Of a DNA stretch of 64,000 nt, positions 1 through 9,297 are shown piece after piece. The notes below the pieces were generated by a model. The model did not search any database and was not told the DNA's origin. It saw only the letters and a program-made list of their open reading frames with translations. This DNA comes from Nibribacter roseus (GTDB lineage Bacteria; Bacteroidota; Bacteroidia; Cytophagales; Hymenobacteraceae): contig NZ_JBHSYQ010000006.1 of NCBI RefSeq assembly GCF_042662225.1, forward strand, positions 1 to 64,000, read 5' to 3'. Positions within the stretch are counted from its first letter, which is position 1, and every line of letters starts with the position of its first letter. The position numbers and the translations under genes were made by a program.

Positions 1-1530
1 GTGAGCGTGTCGGTGGGCGCGAACACGGTGATAGACCGGGCGGACAACCCGAACACTGCCTCTAACGTGGTATCCAGGATGTTTGACGCTACCCGCCCTG
101 CGGTGGCGCTGACCACTCCGGCCGCCAACTCAACCAACGCTCCGTTCACGGTGACCTTCACGTTCAGTGAGCCGGTAAGCGGGTTCACGGTAGGCGAAGT
201 TACCCTGACCAATGCCTCTGCCTCTGATTTTACTAAAGTAAGTGGCAGCGTTTACACCGCGCTTATCACGCCTGCTGCCCAGGGTGAAGTAACCGTTTCA
301 GTGCCGGCTAATGTGGCCCAGGACGGTGCGGGTAACCAAAGCACTGCTTCGGCCGAGTTGAACCGGATATTTGACAGCATTGCGCCAGCTGGCTACGGAA
401 TAGCCTTTGTGCAGACCATGGTGGACTTCAATAACCAAACCGCAGTTACTCTGAAAGTAACCGGTGCTGAGGCAGGAGCTGATTACCACTACAGCATTAC
501 CAGCGCAGGCGGCGGAACGCCGGTAACGGGAGGTGCTGCGGCACCTGGTGCTGCCTTTGATATAACAGGGATAAACGTTTCTGACTTGGGTGACGGCCAG
601 CTGACGGTGACCTTCTTCCAGACTGACGCGGCCACGAACAGAGGTGCCGACGTGACGGCGCAGGTGATGAAATATACCCGCGACATCATGGCGATCACCC
701 CTCCGGCCACGCTCCGCCCCGCCATCAGGACCACATTCGCGCAGCTTCCGCTGCCGACCACGGTGGAGGTGACTTACACGGACAACAGCAGGGAATTTAT
801 CCCTGTGACATGGGCGGAAGGCAACTACAACGGACTGGTAGCTGGTTCGTACGAGCTCAGCGGTACCCTGACTCTCAGCTCAGGTACTACCAACCTGAAT
901 AATATGGTTCCAAAGATCGCGGTGGAGGTTCAGCCTAACAAAGCACCTACTGACATAGTGTTGAGCAAATCTGCATTCAAGCCAAACATTGGCCCTGACG
1001 AGGCAATCGGAACCTTCAACACTACCGACGAGGATGACCCGATCAACGGCGAGCCTGAAAACCAGCACATGTACGAGCTGGTGAGCGGCACGGGCAGCGC
1101 CGACAACGGCCTGTTCGTGATAGATGGGAACCAGCTGTTCCTGAAGTCCAACAGAGGGTTGTCAGGAAGAACCAGCTTCTCCATCAGGGTTAGAACTATA
1201 GACCCTTACGGCAACACCTTCGAGAAGTCCTTCAACCTGACTAAGGAAGGGTACAGTGCTGAGCGCATCAAGCTGGTGAACGCCTTCACCCCGAACGGTG
1301 ACGGTGTGAACGACACCTGGGAGGTGCCTGAGCTCAGATTCTACAACAACGTGGAGGTGCAGGTGTTCGACCGCTCCGGCGTGAGGCTGTTCCACACCAC
1401 CAACCCTGAGCAGGGCTGGGATGGACGCAACCAGCACGGCCAGGTAGTGTCAGGAGCATACCTGTACATCATCGAGGTGAAAGATAAAGGTTTGGTGCAA
1501 AAAGGAACGGTAACTGTCCTAAAGAAATAA
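1..1530 (+). CDS. T9SS type B sorting domain (gliding-motility C-terminal) adhesin, 5' truncated
   Basis: The frame is open from the first base, so the N-terminus lies outside the window; the GTG at base 1 is probably internal. About 509 residues are visible. There is a bacterial Ig-like repeat at about residues 33-125 (motifs FTFSEPVSGF and PANVAQDGAGN), a less clear middle region, a cadherin/Ig-like segment at about 310-415, and a C-terminal domain from about 427 that starts NAFTPNGDGVNDTWEV and ends KGTVTVLKK. That C-terminal domain is the gliding motility-associated (CHU_C, type B) signal, which in Bacteroidetes sends large adhesins through the type IX secretion system. The PorP/SprF gene begins 6 bases later, the usual pairing for type B cargo. 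Inferred role: secreted surface adhesin. Ligand unknown. Confidence 0.85.
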   Translation: MSVSVGANTVIDRADNPNTASNVVSRMFDATRPAVALTTPAANSTNAPFTVTFTFSEPVSGFTVGEVTLTNASASDFTKVSGSVYTALITPAAQGEVTVSVPANVAQDGAGNQSTASAELNRIFDSIAPAGYGIAFVQTMVDFNNQTAVTLKVTGAEAGADYHYSITSAGGGTPVTGGAAAPGAAFDITGINVSDLGDGQLTVTFFQTDAATNRGADVTAQVMKYTRDIMAITPPATLRPAIRTTFAQLPLPTTVEVTYTDNSREFIPVTWAEGNYNGLVAGSYELSGTLTLSSGTTNLNNMVPKIAVEVQPNKAPTDIVLSKSAFKPNIGPDEAIGTFNTTDEDDPINGEPENQHMYELVSGTGSADNGLFVIDGNQLFLKSNRGLSGRTSFSIRVRTIDPYGNTFEKSFNLTKEGYSAERIKLVNAFTPNGDGVNDTWEVPELRFYNNVEVQVFDRSGVRLFHTTNPEQGWDGRNQHGQVVSGAYLYIIEVKDKGLVQKGTVTVLKK

Positions 1531-1536
1531 TCGAAG

Positions 1537-2499
1537 ATGAAAAAGCTCACATTATCAATCTGTATATTCCTTTCAGCCCTTGGCGCTTCGGCCCAGGGCC
1601 GGAAGTCCTTCTCTGACTTCACGCTGCTGCGGCAGTTCTACAACCCGGCCTTGACCGGGTACGGGGGATCCTCCTTGAAGATGCTCTACCGCGACCAGTG
1701 GACGGGCTTCGAAAACGCGCCGCGGACGCTTTTTGCTTCGGCCGAGATGGGCTCTAAGGAACTTTCCTCCTGGGCCAAGGGTGAGGAAGTAGGAGTGGAA
1801 ACCACCCGTAACTCCTGGGGACTCTTCGCAATGCATGACGAATTCGGCCCTTTCGCCGATAGCAGGGTGGGTATAAACTACGGCTCACGCGCCAGGCTCT
1901 CCGAGGGTATTACCCTGCGGGTTGGCGGTGCGGCGACCTACTCGCTGCAGCGCCTGCGCAGCCAAACGCTCATCCTGGACAACCCGAACGACCCGGAGAT
2001 GACTGGATACTTGGGTCAGGATGGCCGCTCCAGCCGCTTTGACTTGGCACTTGGCATAGCTTTAACGGGCGAGGATTTCTACTTGGGCTATGGGGTGAGA
2101 GACGCTACCGGCGGGTACGAGGCCAGCGGGGACGGCTTTCTGGAGGACGCGAACGTGGCGCGGCACTCGGTGCAGGCGGGCGTGAGGAGAGGCTTCTCCG
2201 AGAGCATAGGCGTGGTGCTGAACGGTGTGTACCACTACGACAGGAACGACAAGGGACTTGCCGAGGGGCAGGCGAAGCTGGTTTTCCGCGACATGGTTTG
2301 GCTGGGGGCGGGTTACCGCCAAAGCCTGGCCTACTCCTTCACCGGGGGGCTGCAGCTGTCGCGCTTCAGGGTGGGGTACTCCTACGAGAAAGCCACCGAG
2401 GATGCACAGTACATGTCAAGACCGAGCAATGAGTTCTCTCTTTCGTACAGCCTGTTCAATAAGTCAGCAGAAAGTACAAGAAAGCTGACTGTCTGGTAG
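1537..2499 (+). CDS. PorP/SprF family type IX secretion system outer membrane protein
   Basis: 320 residues with a clear signal peptide (MKKLTLSICIFLSALGASAQG) and the PorP/SprF hallmarks near the N-terminus: FYNPALTGYGG, then YRDQWTGFENAPRT at about residues 50-63. The rest alternates in the manner of an outer membrane beta-barrel. Family knowledge: PorP/SprF proteins are partners of type B T9SS cargo; SprF is needed for surface delivery of the gliding adhesin SprB. The gene follows the truncated adhesin by 6 bases, so the two are almost certainly co-transcribed and act as a cargo/partner pair. A family A palindrome 34 bases past the stop is the likely transcript end. Confidence 0.88.
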   Translation: MKKLTLSICIFLSALGASAQGRKSFSDFTLLRQFYNPALTGYGGSSLKMLYRDQWTGFENAPRTLFASAEMGSKELSSWAKGEEVGVETTRNSWGLFAMHDEFGPFADSRVGINYGSRARLSEGITLRVGGAATYSLQRLRSQTLILDNPNDPEMTGYLGQDGRSSRFDLALGIALTGEDFYLGYGVRDATGGYEASGDGFLEDANVARHSVQAGVRRGFSESIGVVLNGVYHYDRNDKGLAEGQAKLVFRDMVWLGAGYRQSLAYSFTGGLQLSRFRVGYSYEKATEDAQYMSRPSNEFSLSYSLFNKSAESTRKLTVW

Positions 2500-2954
2500 A
2501 GGCTGTAACCTCTCCAGAGGCAAATATTTTATTCAACGCCCCTGTTTTTGGTCTGCTTTTTTAAAAGCAGGCCAAAAACAGGGGCGTTGTTTCTTTCTGA
2601 TGAAGCTTAGCCTGTTAATGTTTCAGAGAAAAATGCGGAGAGCCAGTGACCTTTGCACTACAATGCTTTAATGTCACGTGCCTTCTTGGCAGTGCCTGCT
2701 GATCGCTTTTACATTACCCCATGTTCTGGGCGTCCTTTTTAGAAATAGCTTTAACCTCGGGCCAGTAAAGGAATGTTAAAGTGGGCTTGATGAAATACTA
2801 CCAAAATAGGATTCAGATAGATACTAATTTATTTAGCCCCAGCTCTTGTAGGATACTGAAACCTTGGAGTAGTTATCAGTTCATATCTATTAAATTACCT
2901 GTTCCCTTGGATTTATGATTCTTATTCAGTTGATTAAATATATTTTAGAAAAGT
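2500..2954. other. Intergenic region, sprF to permease
   Basis: Holds the family A palindrome at 2534-2589. The remaining 365 bases become A+T-rich toward the permease start, and I see no ORF or RNA gene in them. The permease promoter presumably lies in the last 150 bases, but no clean TAnnTTTG box is visible. Confidence 0.5.
2534..2589. repeat. Family A palindrome (copy 1), probable terminator
   Basis: Near-perfect hairpin. The outer stem is CAACGCCCCTGTTTTTGG with its complement, the inner stem CTGCTTTT with AAAAGCAG, and the apex TT. It lies 34 bases past the sprF stop. It is the longest-stemmed copy of the dispersed family apart from the one at 9185. Confidence 0.85.
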
Positions 2955-4382
2955 ATGAGTAATTCAAACCAGCTGCAGCGCTCTCTTGGGCTTCAATTAG
3001 TTGTCATGATGGTGATAGGCAATATCATTGGGTCTGGTGTCTACAAAAAAGTAGCGCCTATGGCTGCGGAACTCGGTTCACCAGGCTGGGTTTTGATTTG
3101 CTGGGTTCTAGGAGGTGTTATCACCATGTTCGGTGCCCTGAGTAATGCCGAAGTGGCTGGTTTGTTGGCTGATACAGGAGGGGAGTACTCCTATTACAAA
3201 AGGATATATAATCGGTTTTTCGCTTTCCTCTATGGTTGGTCATTGTTTACGGTCATACAAACAGCCACTATTGCTTCATTAGCATATGTGTTTGCTCAGT
3301 CACTGAATAGTATTGCCCCGTTACCTGCTCTATTTGGTTCTTTAGCAGAGGTCAATCTGGCAGGCGTATTTTTTCCGTTCGCTGATTTCAATATTAAGTT
3401 CACGGCTATACTGCTGATATTTTTTTTAACTTGGTTTAATACTAAGAGTGTCAAAGCTGGTGCGGGTTTCAGTACGGCTATTCTGCTTTTGGTTTTTTTA
3501 GGTATTTTTCTGATCATTTTCTTTGGGATTAGCAGTGAGCAGGCTGATTTGAAAAGTACCTTTCAGTTGGAAACTGCTAAAGACACTGCTGTTACTTTCT
3601 CTTCAGTATTTGCGGCTATGCTGGCAGCGTTTTGGGCCTATCAGGGCTGGGCCTCCATTGGCTTTTTAGGCGGTGAGATAAAAGACGCCCACCGCAACAT
3701 TCCGAGGGGCATTTTTTTAGGAGTATTGGCCGTCATTACTATATATCTTCTGGTGAACACCACTTACCTGTCATTATTACCTATTTCAGAGCTAACCGCA
3801 GTATATGAAGCGGGTAACCAGATTGCGGCCATTGAAGCCGTAAAAGCTTTTTGGGGATCTGGCGGCGGATTTCTTATTTCAGTGCTTATTTTGATTACAA
3901 CCTTGGGTTGCACCAATGCCACTATTCTTACCAGTTGCCGCACGTATTTTGCCATGGCTCGGGAAGGGCTTTTCTTTAAGAAAGCCGCTCACTTGAATAA
4001 GGCGCAGGTGCCATCCAATTCTTTGCTGTTTCAAGGCGTTTGGTCCTGCATGCTGGTGCTTTCGGGCACGTTTGACCAACTCACCGATATGATCATTTTT
4101 GCCGTATTCATTTATTATGGCGCCACCACGTTTGGGGTGTTTATATTAAGGAAGAAGATGCCTGACGCCCATCGTCCTTACAAAGTTTGGGGGTACCCTG
4201 TGGTTCCCGCCATTATGATTCTTTTCTGCGTAGCTTTATTTTTCAATACTATTTACGTTCGACCACGAGAGGCAGGTATTGGTATGATTCTAATGTTGAC
4301 TGGAATTCCAATGTATTGGTGGTTTACAAAAAAACAGCAATCAAAGAAAACACCTGCTCAGCAGGAAGCTGTTAATGCTTAG
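2955..4382 (+). CDS. APC-superfamily amino acid permease
   Basis: 475 residues with about 12 hydrophobic segments. The first helix carries GNIIGSGVYKK, the glycine-rich unwound-helix motif (GxxIGxG) of APC transporters such as the LAT and APA families. The segment ending YNRFFAFLYGWSLF and the GGEIKDAHRNIPRG motif in the loop near residue 240 are also typical of the superfamily. It should import amino acids across the inner membrane by symport or exchange; the substrate cannot be read from the sequence. It stands alone, with 455 bases before and 460 after. The start ATG at 2955 has no strong Shine-Dalgarno sequence, as is usual here. Base composition is more A+T-rich than in its neighbours. 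Confidence 0.88.
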   Translation: MSNSNQLQRSLGLQLVVMMVIGNIIGSGVYKKVAPMAAELGSPGWVLICWVLGGVITMFGALSNAEVAGLLADTGGEYSYYKRIYNRFFAFLYGWSLFTVIQTATIASLAYVFAQSLNSIAPLPALFGSLAEVNLAGVFFPFADFNIKFTAILLIFFLTWFNTKSVKAGAGFSTAILLLVFLGIFLIIFFGISSEQADLKSTFQLETAKDTAVTFSSVFAAMLAAFWAYQGWASIGFLGGEIKDAHRNIPRGIFLGVLAVITIYLLVNTTYLSLLPISELTAVYEAGNQIAAIEAVKAFWGSGGGFLISVLILITTLGCTNATILTSCRTYFAMAREGLFFKKAAHLNKAQVPSNSLLFQGVWSCMLVLSGTFDQLTDMIIFAVFIYYGATTFGVFILRKKMPDAHRPYKVWGYPVVPAIMILFCVALFFNTIYVRPREAGIGMILMLTGIPMYWWFTKKQQSKKTPAQQEAVNA

Positions 4383-4421
4383 GTATTTTGCTGCAAAAGG
4401 AAAGGCTTTGACACTTATATA

Positions 4422-4461
4422 ATGGTGCGCTAAAAAAGTACAGCACCATGTGGTCTTTTTA
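4422..4461 (+). terminator. Possible terminator of the permease gene
   Basis: Stem ATGGTGC (4422-4428) pairs with GCACCAT (4443-4449) and is followed by a T-rich stretch containing CTTTTTATT. It lies 40 bases past the permease stop. Confidence 0.45.
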
Positions 4462-4509
4462 TTCTAAGCTTTAGAAGTACTAAACAAGAAGCTGTTTTGT
4501 TCAATCATC

Positions 4510-4599
4510 TGTTTTGAGTGTAAAAGGTCAATAGCCATAGGAAGGTTTGTGCTCATGAGCTTCCTTTTGACCTGTTTTCTCAAAAGTAGACTTAAAACA
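4510..4599. repeat. Family A palindrome (copy 2), interrupted by a nested hairpin
   Basis: The outer arms TGTTTTGAGT and ACTTAAAACA match family A. The spacer between them is about 50 bases longer than in other copies and carries its own nested pairing (AAGGTCAA with TTGACCT, then GGAAG with CTTCC). This looks like a family A copy that gained an internal palindrome. Confidence 0.55.
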
Positions 4600-4793
4600 T
4601 CCTAGTTATATTGTTTTTCCAGATAAAGATATTTCTGGAGGAATACTGGTGCAAGCTCTTGAAAGAAGTGAACGCTACCTATAAGTCTATTTTGCAAGGT
4701 CTTCTCATATATAACCTTGAGGGAAAGGGTAGGGAGGATAAAATTTGATCAATAACTGAAAGGAATTTTTCATTGTAATAGATAACTGCATAA

Positions 4794-4822
4794 AAAAAGG
4801 CCGGACATTGTCCGGCCTTTTT
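4794..4822. terminator. Bidirectional terminator downstream of secDF
   Basis: AAAAAGGCCGGACA pairs with TGTCCGGCCTTTTT, giving a T-run on both strands. It sits 20 bases past the secDF stop (minus strand) and may also serve read-through from the permease gene. Confidence 0.85.
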
Positions 4823-4842
4823 CAGTCTTCTAGAAGAAGTTA

Positions 4843-7809
4843 TTATCTAGAGGCAACTACAGTAGGTTTTGCAGCTACTTGTTTCTCTTTGTCAACGTTA
4901 GTGGTATCTACCACCAGCGGAGTAGCAATGAACAGGGTAGAATACGTACCGGTAAGGGTACCTACAATCATGGCGAATGAGAAGCCACGAAGGGTCTCGC
5001 CCCCGAAGATAAATAACACAATCACTACCAGGAACAACGTTAATGACGTGATGATAGTACGGCTGAAGGTGCTGTTCAACGCTGGGTTGATCACATCACG
5101 GAACTTCAGACGAGGGTTCTCTCTGGTGTACTCACGAATACGGTCAAAGATAACCACGGTGTCGTTGATGGAGTAACCAATGATGGTCAGGATGGAAGCA
5201 ATGAACACCTGGTCGATCTCGTAAGCAATACCAAACAGACGAGCAATGGCGAAGGCTGCAATTACTACCAAGGCATCGTGGATCAAAGCTACCACGCCAC
5301 CCAAGCTATACTGCCAGCGGCTGAAACGAAGCGCCACGTACAGGAAGATACCGGCAAACGACAGCAACACAGCAATTAAAGCTTGCTTCTGAATGTCATC
5401 GGCCATGGTAGCACCTACTTTAGAAGAACTTTGAATAGTTGGGTTCTGCGCTTGATACTCCTGTAGACCGGTCATCAAGGCTGCTTTAACCTGCTCATCA
5501 GCCTCAGTTGATTCGTCATTGATTAGGTAGCTTGTTGTGATTTTCAAGCGGCTAGGAGCCCCAAAGGTTTTCACCTCAGTGCCTTGGTTGCCGAAGTTAT
5601 CTAACAAAGCTGTACGTACGTCAGAAGCAGGAACCGGAGATGTAAAGTCTACCACATAAGAACGGCCACCGCTAAAGTCAACGCCAAGGTTTAATCCACC
5701 TTTCATAAAGATAGCCGCTGCGCCAAACAAAATGAAGGCAGTAGAACCAATGTAAGCAGCCTTGCGGTACTTCAGTACATCAAATTTCGTGTTTTTGAAC
5801 CAGTTCTTAGATAAGAAAGTAGTGAAAGTGTTAGCAGAGCCGTTCTTGTCAGACACCATAGACTCAATAAATAGCCTAGAAAGGAAAACTGCAGTGAAGA
5901 AAGAAGTAGCAATACCAATCATCAGGGTAATAGCAAATCCTTTCACCGGACCTGAACCGAAGAAGTACAGAATAGCACCTGCCAGCAATGACGTTACGTT
6001 AGCGTCAAAGATAGAGCTGAAGGCACGCTCATAACCTTTCTTGATAGCATCTTTCACGTTCAGGCCAGCGGCCATTTCTTCTTTGATACGCTCAAAGATC
6101 AGTACGTTCGCATCTACGGACATACCCATGGTCAACACTATACCGGCTATACCAGGCAAAGTAAGGGCAGCGCCAAATTGGGCTAGAATACCCAAAATAA
6201 AGAAGATGTTGAACACCAATGCTAAGTCAGCAATGAAACCACCGCGGCTGTAATAAGCCATCATAAAGATCACTACCAACGCTAAACCAGCTAAAGTGGA
6301 AAGCAAACCTTGGTTAATGGCTTCCTTACCCAATGAAGGACCAACTACGGCTTCTTCTACAATACGGGTAGGGGCTGGCATTTTACCGGCTTTCAGAATG
6401 TTGGCTAAGTCTTGAGCTTCTTCAATGGTGAAAGAACCAGAGATAGAAGAGTTACCGCCACTGATTTCTGACTGAACCACTGGGGCGGAATACACATAAT
6501 TATCTAATACAATAGCAACCTGACGACCAATGTTGTCGCCGGTCAGGCGCTGCCATTTTTTAGAACCAGCAGCGTTCATGCTCATGGAGATTTCAGGACG
6601 GCCAGACTGATCGTAATCCTGACGGGCATCTGCAATGTACTCACCCGTTAAAGGAGCATTGCCATCGCGGCCTTTCTTGATAGCGTACAGTTCCAGGAAC
6701 TCAGCTCCGTCATCGGCTATAATTGGCTTCACACCCCAAAGAAACTTCATGTTTTGTGGGAAAATAGCTTTTACCTGTGGAGTGGCGAACAATGCGTTTA
6801 CTTTGGCAGTGTCACGCACATTAGAGCCCAAGCCGCTTGGCAAAGTAGTGAACAACTGACCCAGCAGTGAGCTTTGGTTTGCGTTCAATGAATCAGACTG
6901 AGCAGCAGCTGAATCTGGTGTGCTTAATTGGGCAGCCAAGTTAGTAGTATCAGTGCCGGCGGCTCTAGCCAAAGCATTATCAGTTGCCGGAGCAGCAGTG
7001 TTGGCTTTTAATTTGTTGGCAGCTTCTTGCTTTACCAGGTAATCATTCAGTTGGCTGAAATATGGACCAAACTCGTTGTAGTTCCAAACTTCCCAGAACT
7101 CTAGGTTGGCAGTACCTTGCAAAAGTTTACGCACACGCTCAGGGTTGTCTACGCCTGGTAGTTCAATCTGAATGCGGTTAGTACCTTTCAGTTGCTGAAT
7201 ATTTGGTTGGTTTACACCAAACTTGTCAATACGGGTACGAAGAATGTTGAAGGAGCGGGCTACGGCATCATCTACCTCACGGTTGATCTCTGCCAGTACT
7301 TCCTGGTCTGTTGAGTTGTACGACAAGTTACGGGTAGTGCTGCTGGCGAAGATTGTAGCCAGTTTGGCATTTGGCTGAATTTCACGGTAAGCGCGGTAGA
7401 ACAAGTCTACGAAACCTTCCTGGCTGGTGGCCTGCATTTGCTGGGCACGCTCAATGGCTTTTTCAAAGGCCACGTCTTTTCTGCTGCCCGCCATAGCGCG
7501 GATGATCTCAACCGGAGAAACCTCCAGCGTTACGTGCATACCGCCTTTCAAGTCAAGGCCAAGGCTCAACTCATTTTCTTTTACTTCTTGGTAAGTGTAC
7601 TCAGCACCTAAGAAGTTGTACACCGGAGTTCTCCAAACAGAGTCCAGATACTGCTGTTTCTTGTAGTGGTCTACAGTGCCTTGGGCTGTGGTGGCAGATT
7701 CAGCGGCATCGCGCTCAACGCTTCTAGACACCAAGGTGAACGACAGGTAGTAAAGGCACAACGCCGATACAATAACTGTCAGGAATAAAATAAAACCTTT
7801 GTTACGCAT
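4843..7809 (-). CDS. secDF: Protein translocase subunit SecDF (fused)
   Basis: 988 residues, a SecD-SecF fusion as is usual in Bacteroidetes. SecD part: first membrane helix at about residues 5-28, the family motif LGLDLKGGMHVTLEV near residue 85, a long periplasmic region with a Thr/Ala/Ser-rich low-complexity insert at about 270-315, then a block of membrane helices at about 500-660. The SecF part starts near residue 680 with the motif LNLGVDFSGGRSYVVDF and ends in a second helix block. SecDF uses the proton gradient to pull preproteins out on the periplasmic side of SecYEG, which suits this genome's large exported proteome. It is monocistronic, with its own terminator at 4794-4822. The ATG at 7809 is the only start that includes the whole first helix. 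Confidence 0.97.
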   Translation of the reverse strand: MRNKGFILFLTVIVSALCLYYLSFTLVSRSVERDAAESATTAQGTVDHYKKQQYLDSVWRTPVYNFLGAEYTYQEVKENELSLGLDLKGGMHVTLEVSPVEIIRAMAGSRKDVAFEKAIERAQQMQATSQEGFVDLFYRAYREIQPNAKLATIFASSTTRNLSYNSTDQEVLAEINREVDDAVARSFNILRTRIDKFGVNQPNIQQLKGTNRIQIELPGVDNPERVRKLLQGTANLEFWEVWNYNEFGPYFSQLNDYLVKQEAANKLKANTAAPATDNALARAAGTDTTNLAAQLSTPDSAAAQSDSLNANQSSLLGQLFTTLPSGLGSNVRDTAKVNALFATPQVKAIFPQNMKFLWGVKPIIADDGAEFLELYAIKKGRDGNAPLTGEYIADARQDYDQSGRPEISMSMNAAGSKKWQRLTGDNIGRQVAIVLDNYVYSAPVVQSEISGGNSSISGSFTIEEAQDLANILKAGKMPAPTRIVEEAVVGPSLGKEAINQGLLSTLAGLALVVIFMMAYYSRGGFIADLALVFNIFFILGILAQFGAALTLPGIAGIVLTMGMSVDANVLIFERIKEEMAAGLNVKDAIKKGYERAFSSIFDANVTSLLAGAILYFFGSGPVKGFAITLMIGIATSFFTAVFLSRLFIESMVSDKNGSANTFTTFLSKNWFKNTKFDVLKYRKAAYIGSTAFILFGAAAIFMKGGLNLGVDFSGGRSYVVDFTSPVPASDVRTALLDNFGNQGTEVKTFGAPSRLKITTSYLINDESTEADEQVKAALMTGLQEYQAQNPTIQSSSKVGATMADDIQKQALIAVLLSFAGIFLYVALRFSRWQYSLGGVVALIHDALVVIAAFAIARLFGIAYEIDQVFIASILTIIGYSINDTVVIFDRIREYTRENPRLKFRDVINPALNSTFSRTIITSLTLFLVVIVLFIFGGETLRGFSFAMIVGTLTGTYSTLFIATPLVVDTTNVDKEKQVAAKPTVVASR

Positions 7810-7974
7810 GGGTTAATTGAAAATGATAAAAAAAAGTGTGTTTATGAATTGTGTTAGAATGGAAATTCCAAACAGGTTGCTTTTGGCCAGAGTGGGCCAG
7901 AAAAGCAGATAAAGTCAGCCTTCCCAAAAGAAATATATCTATTAGGTAGGGCGGCTGAAATAAGAAAGCTAAAA

Positions 7975-8331
7975 CTAGGGAGCGTTGGGTGAGATGGGCA
8001 GCGTAGCCAGTTTTTGTAAGTGGAAAGTCCAGTAAGGAACACTGGCTTTCTTTTGAACAGAATACTGCACTGGGGCAGTAAAGGCAATAGGCAGTAAAGT
8101 GGCAGGCTCTGCTAACTGAGCAGTGTAAGATGAGACAGCCTCTAATGAAACCTTTTGTTTTACTTCTGATTCATGTGCATCACGACCTTTCTGAACCGAT
8201 GTGTGCTCCGGAGAAGGAGCGGCATAGGCAAAGGCCGGCAAAGCACGGTGGTTCACCGTGAGCACCAAAAGCAAGGCAAGGCTGGTGAAAATCAGCCGCC
8301 AATTACGTTGTATGTAGTGCTCGGGTTTCAT
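7975..8331 (-). CDS. Small hypothetical membrane-anchored or secreted protein
   Basis: 118 residues from the ATG at 8331 (MKPEHYIQRNWR...). A 13-codon upstream extension is in frame but runs into the udk terminator hairpin, so I reject it. The N-terminus has a hydrophobic segment (about residues 13-33, TSLALLLVLTVNHRALPAFA) that fits a signal peptide or anchor, followed by a polar stretch and a C-terminal part rich in Pro, Ala and Thr. I recognise no domain. It lies between udk and secDF on the same strand but is separated from udk by a terminator, so it is probably transcribed alone. It could be a non-coding artefact, but the clean hydrophobic leader argues for a real gene. Confidence 0.5.
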   Translation of the reverse strand: MKPEHYIQRNWRLIFTSLALLLVLTVNHRALPAFAYAAPSPEHTSVQKGRDAHESEVKQKVSLEAVSSYTAQLAEPATLLPIAFTAPVQYSVQKKASVPYWTFHLQKLATLPISPNAP

Positions 8332-8366
8332 GCTAGTTGGCAAAGGTAACCGATTCTTGAAATAAA

Positions 8367-8407
8367 ACAAAAGCCTCTGCAGTAGGTTGAACAGCAGAGG
8401 CTTTTGT
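8367..8407. terminator. Terminator downstream of udk
   Basis: ACAAAAGCCTCTGC pairs with GCAGAGGCTTTTGT around a 13-base loop, with A/T-rich flanks on both sides. It lies 23 bases past the udk stop on the minus strand. Confidence 0.85.
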
Positions 8408-8430
8408 TTGGTGCTAAAAGCGGATGTGAA

Positions 8431-9060
8431 TTACCTATTTTTTTTTACTTTAGAGTTAAGGTACGTCACCAAAACTTCTAAGCCAACCTCAAAGTTGCGG
8501 TTGTTCGGTATAATAATGTCAGCGTCGTTCTTAAAGGGCTTGATGTATTTTTCGTAGGTTGGCGCCACGTGGTTGGTGTAGCGGTACAGTACATCGTCCA
8601 GGTCATAACCGCGCTCTACTTTGTCGCGCATAATGCGGCGCTGCAATTTTATGTACTCTTTGGCGTCTATGTACACCTTCATGTCAAGCAGTTTGGCCAC
8701 TTCTTCAAAATAGAACACAAAAATGCCCTCTACCACTACAATAGGCGCTGGTTTAAACTCCAGTTGCTTAGGCACCACATTGGGGTTGTTGAAGGTGTAT
8801 TCTTTGCGGTGAACGGTTTCGCCCTGACTTAATTTGAGAATGTCATGGGCGTAAGCGGCACTGTCAATAGAGCCCGGCAAATCAAAATTATGAATGCCAT
8901 TCTCGTCTTTCAGTTGCTTTTCGCGGTCGAGGTAGTAGTTGTCTTGTGAGATGAGGCAAATATCCTCTGGTGCATACGAAGCCAATAGCCTGCTCAGGAA
9001 TGTGGTTTTCCCTGATGCGCTCCCTCCCGTAATTCCAACAATAAACGGCTTTTGATGCAT
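8431..9060 (-). CDS. udk: Uridine kinase
   Basis: 209 residues. The Walker A motif GGSASGKTTFL is at about residues 11-21 and a DNYY segment follows near residue 40, as in the uridine kinase/phosphoribulokinase family. The enzyme phosphorylates uridine and cytidine to UMP and CMP in pyrimidine salvage. Start choice: the longer reading begins at a TTG at 9087, which falls inside the -7 promoter box TAATTTTG (9085-9092), so it cannot be in the message. The ATG at 9060 (MHQKPFIVGITGG) gives the expected family length. A strong hairpin terminator at 8367-8407 ends the transcript, so the gene is probably monocistronic. Confidence 0.93.
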   Translation of the reverse strand: MHQKPFIVGITGGSASGKTTFLSRLLASYAPEDICLISQDNYYLDREKQLKDENGIHNFDLPGSIDSAAYAHDILKLSQGETVHRKEYTFNNPNVVPKQLEFKPAPIVVVEGIFVFYFEEVAKLLDMKVYIDAKEYIKLQRRIMRDKVERGYDLDDVLYRYTNHVAPTYEKYIKPFKNDADIIIPNNRNFEVGLEVLVTYLNSKVKKNR

Positions 9061-9084
9061 AAGTACGTACTGGTTTACGGGGTG

Positions 9085-9092
9085 CAAAATTA
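9085..9092 (-). promoter_or_regulatory. Bacteroidetes -7 box for udk
   Basis: On the minus strand this reads TAATTTTG, a match to the TAnnTTTG consensus recognised by the primary sigma factor of this phylum. It lies 25 bases before the udk ATG and excludes the upstream TTG start. No clear -33 TTTG is visible. Confidence 0.6.
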
Positions 9093-9184
9093 GCCATTTT
9101 CGGTCAGGTTGCCTAGGGCTTCGTTAAATTAAAAATTAGAAATTATGAATGAGAAATGATGGGGTGCCAATAGAAAGATGATGC

Positions 9185-9238
9185 AAGAATCACGTTTTCG
9201 GCCCGTTTTTCAGGAATTAGGCCGAAAACGTGATTCTT
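9185..9238. repeat. Family A palindrome (copy 3), longest perfect arms
   Basis: Arms of 19 perfect bases (AAGAATCACGTTTTCGGCC and its complement) around a 16-base centre. Unlike most copies, it lies upstream of a gene (udk) rather than just past a stop. Confidence 0.85.
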
Positions 9239-9297
9239 CTATTACCCAAGCCGTGTTGAAGTTGTTCGTGTATTTTCACTTCCGCCGTTATTCTCCG

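Larger units (their letters stand above)
4383..4842. other. Intergenic region between convergent permease and secDF
   Basis: Holds a terminator-like hairpin (4422-4461), an interrupted family A palindrome (4510-4599) and the secDF terminator (4794-4822). The stretch 4600-4790 is A+T-rich and shows nothing recognisable. Confidence 0.5.
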
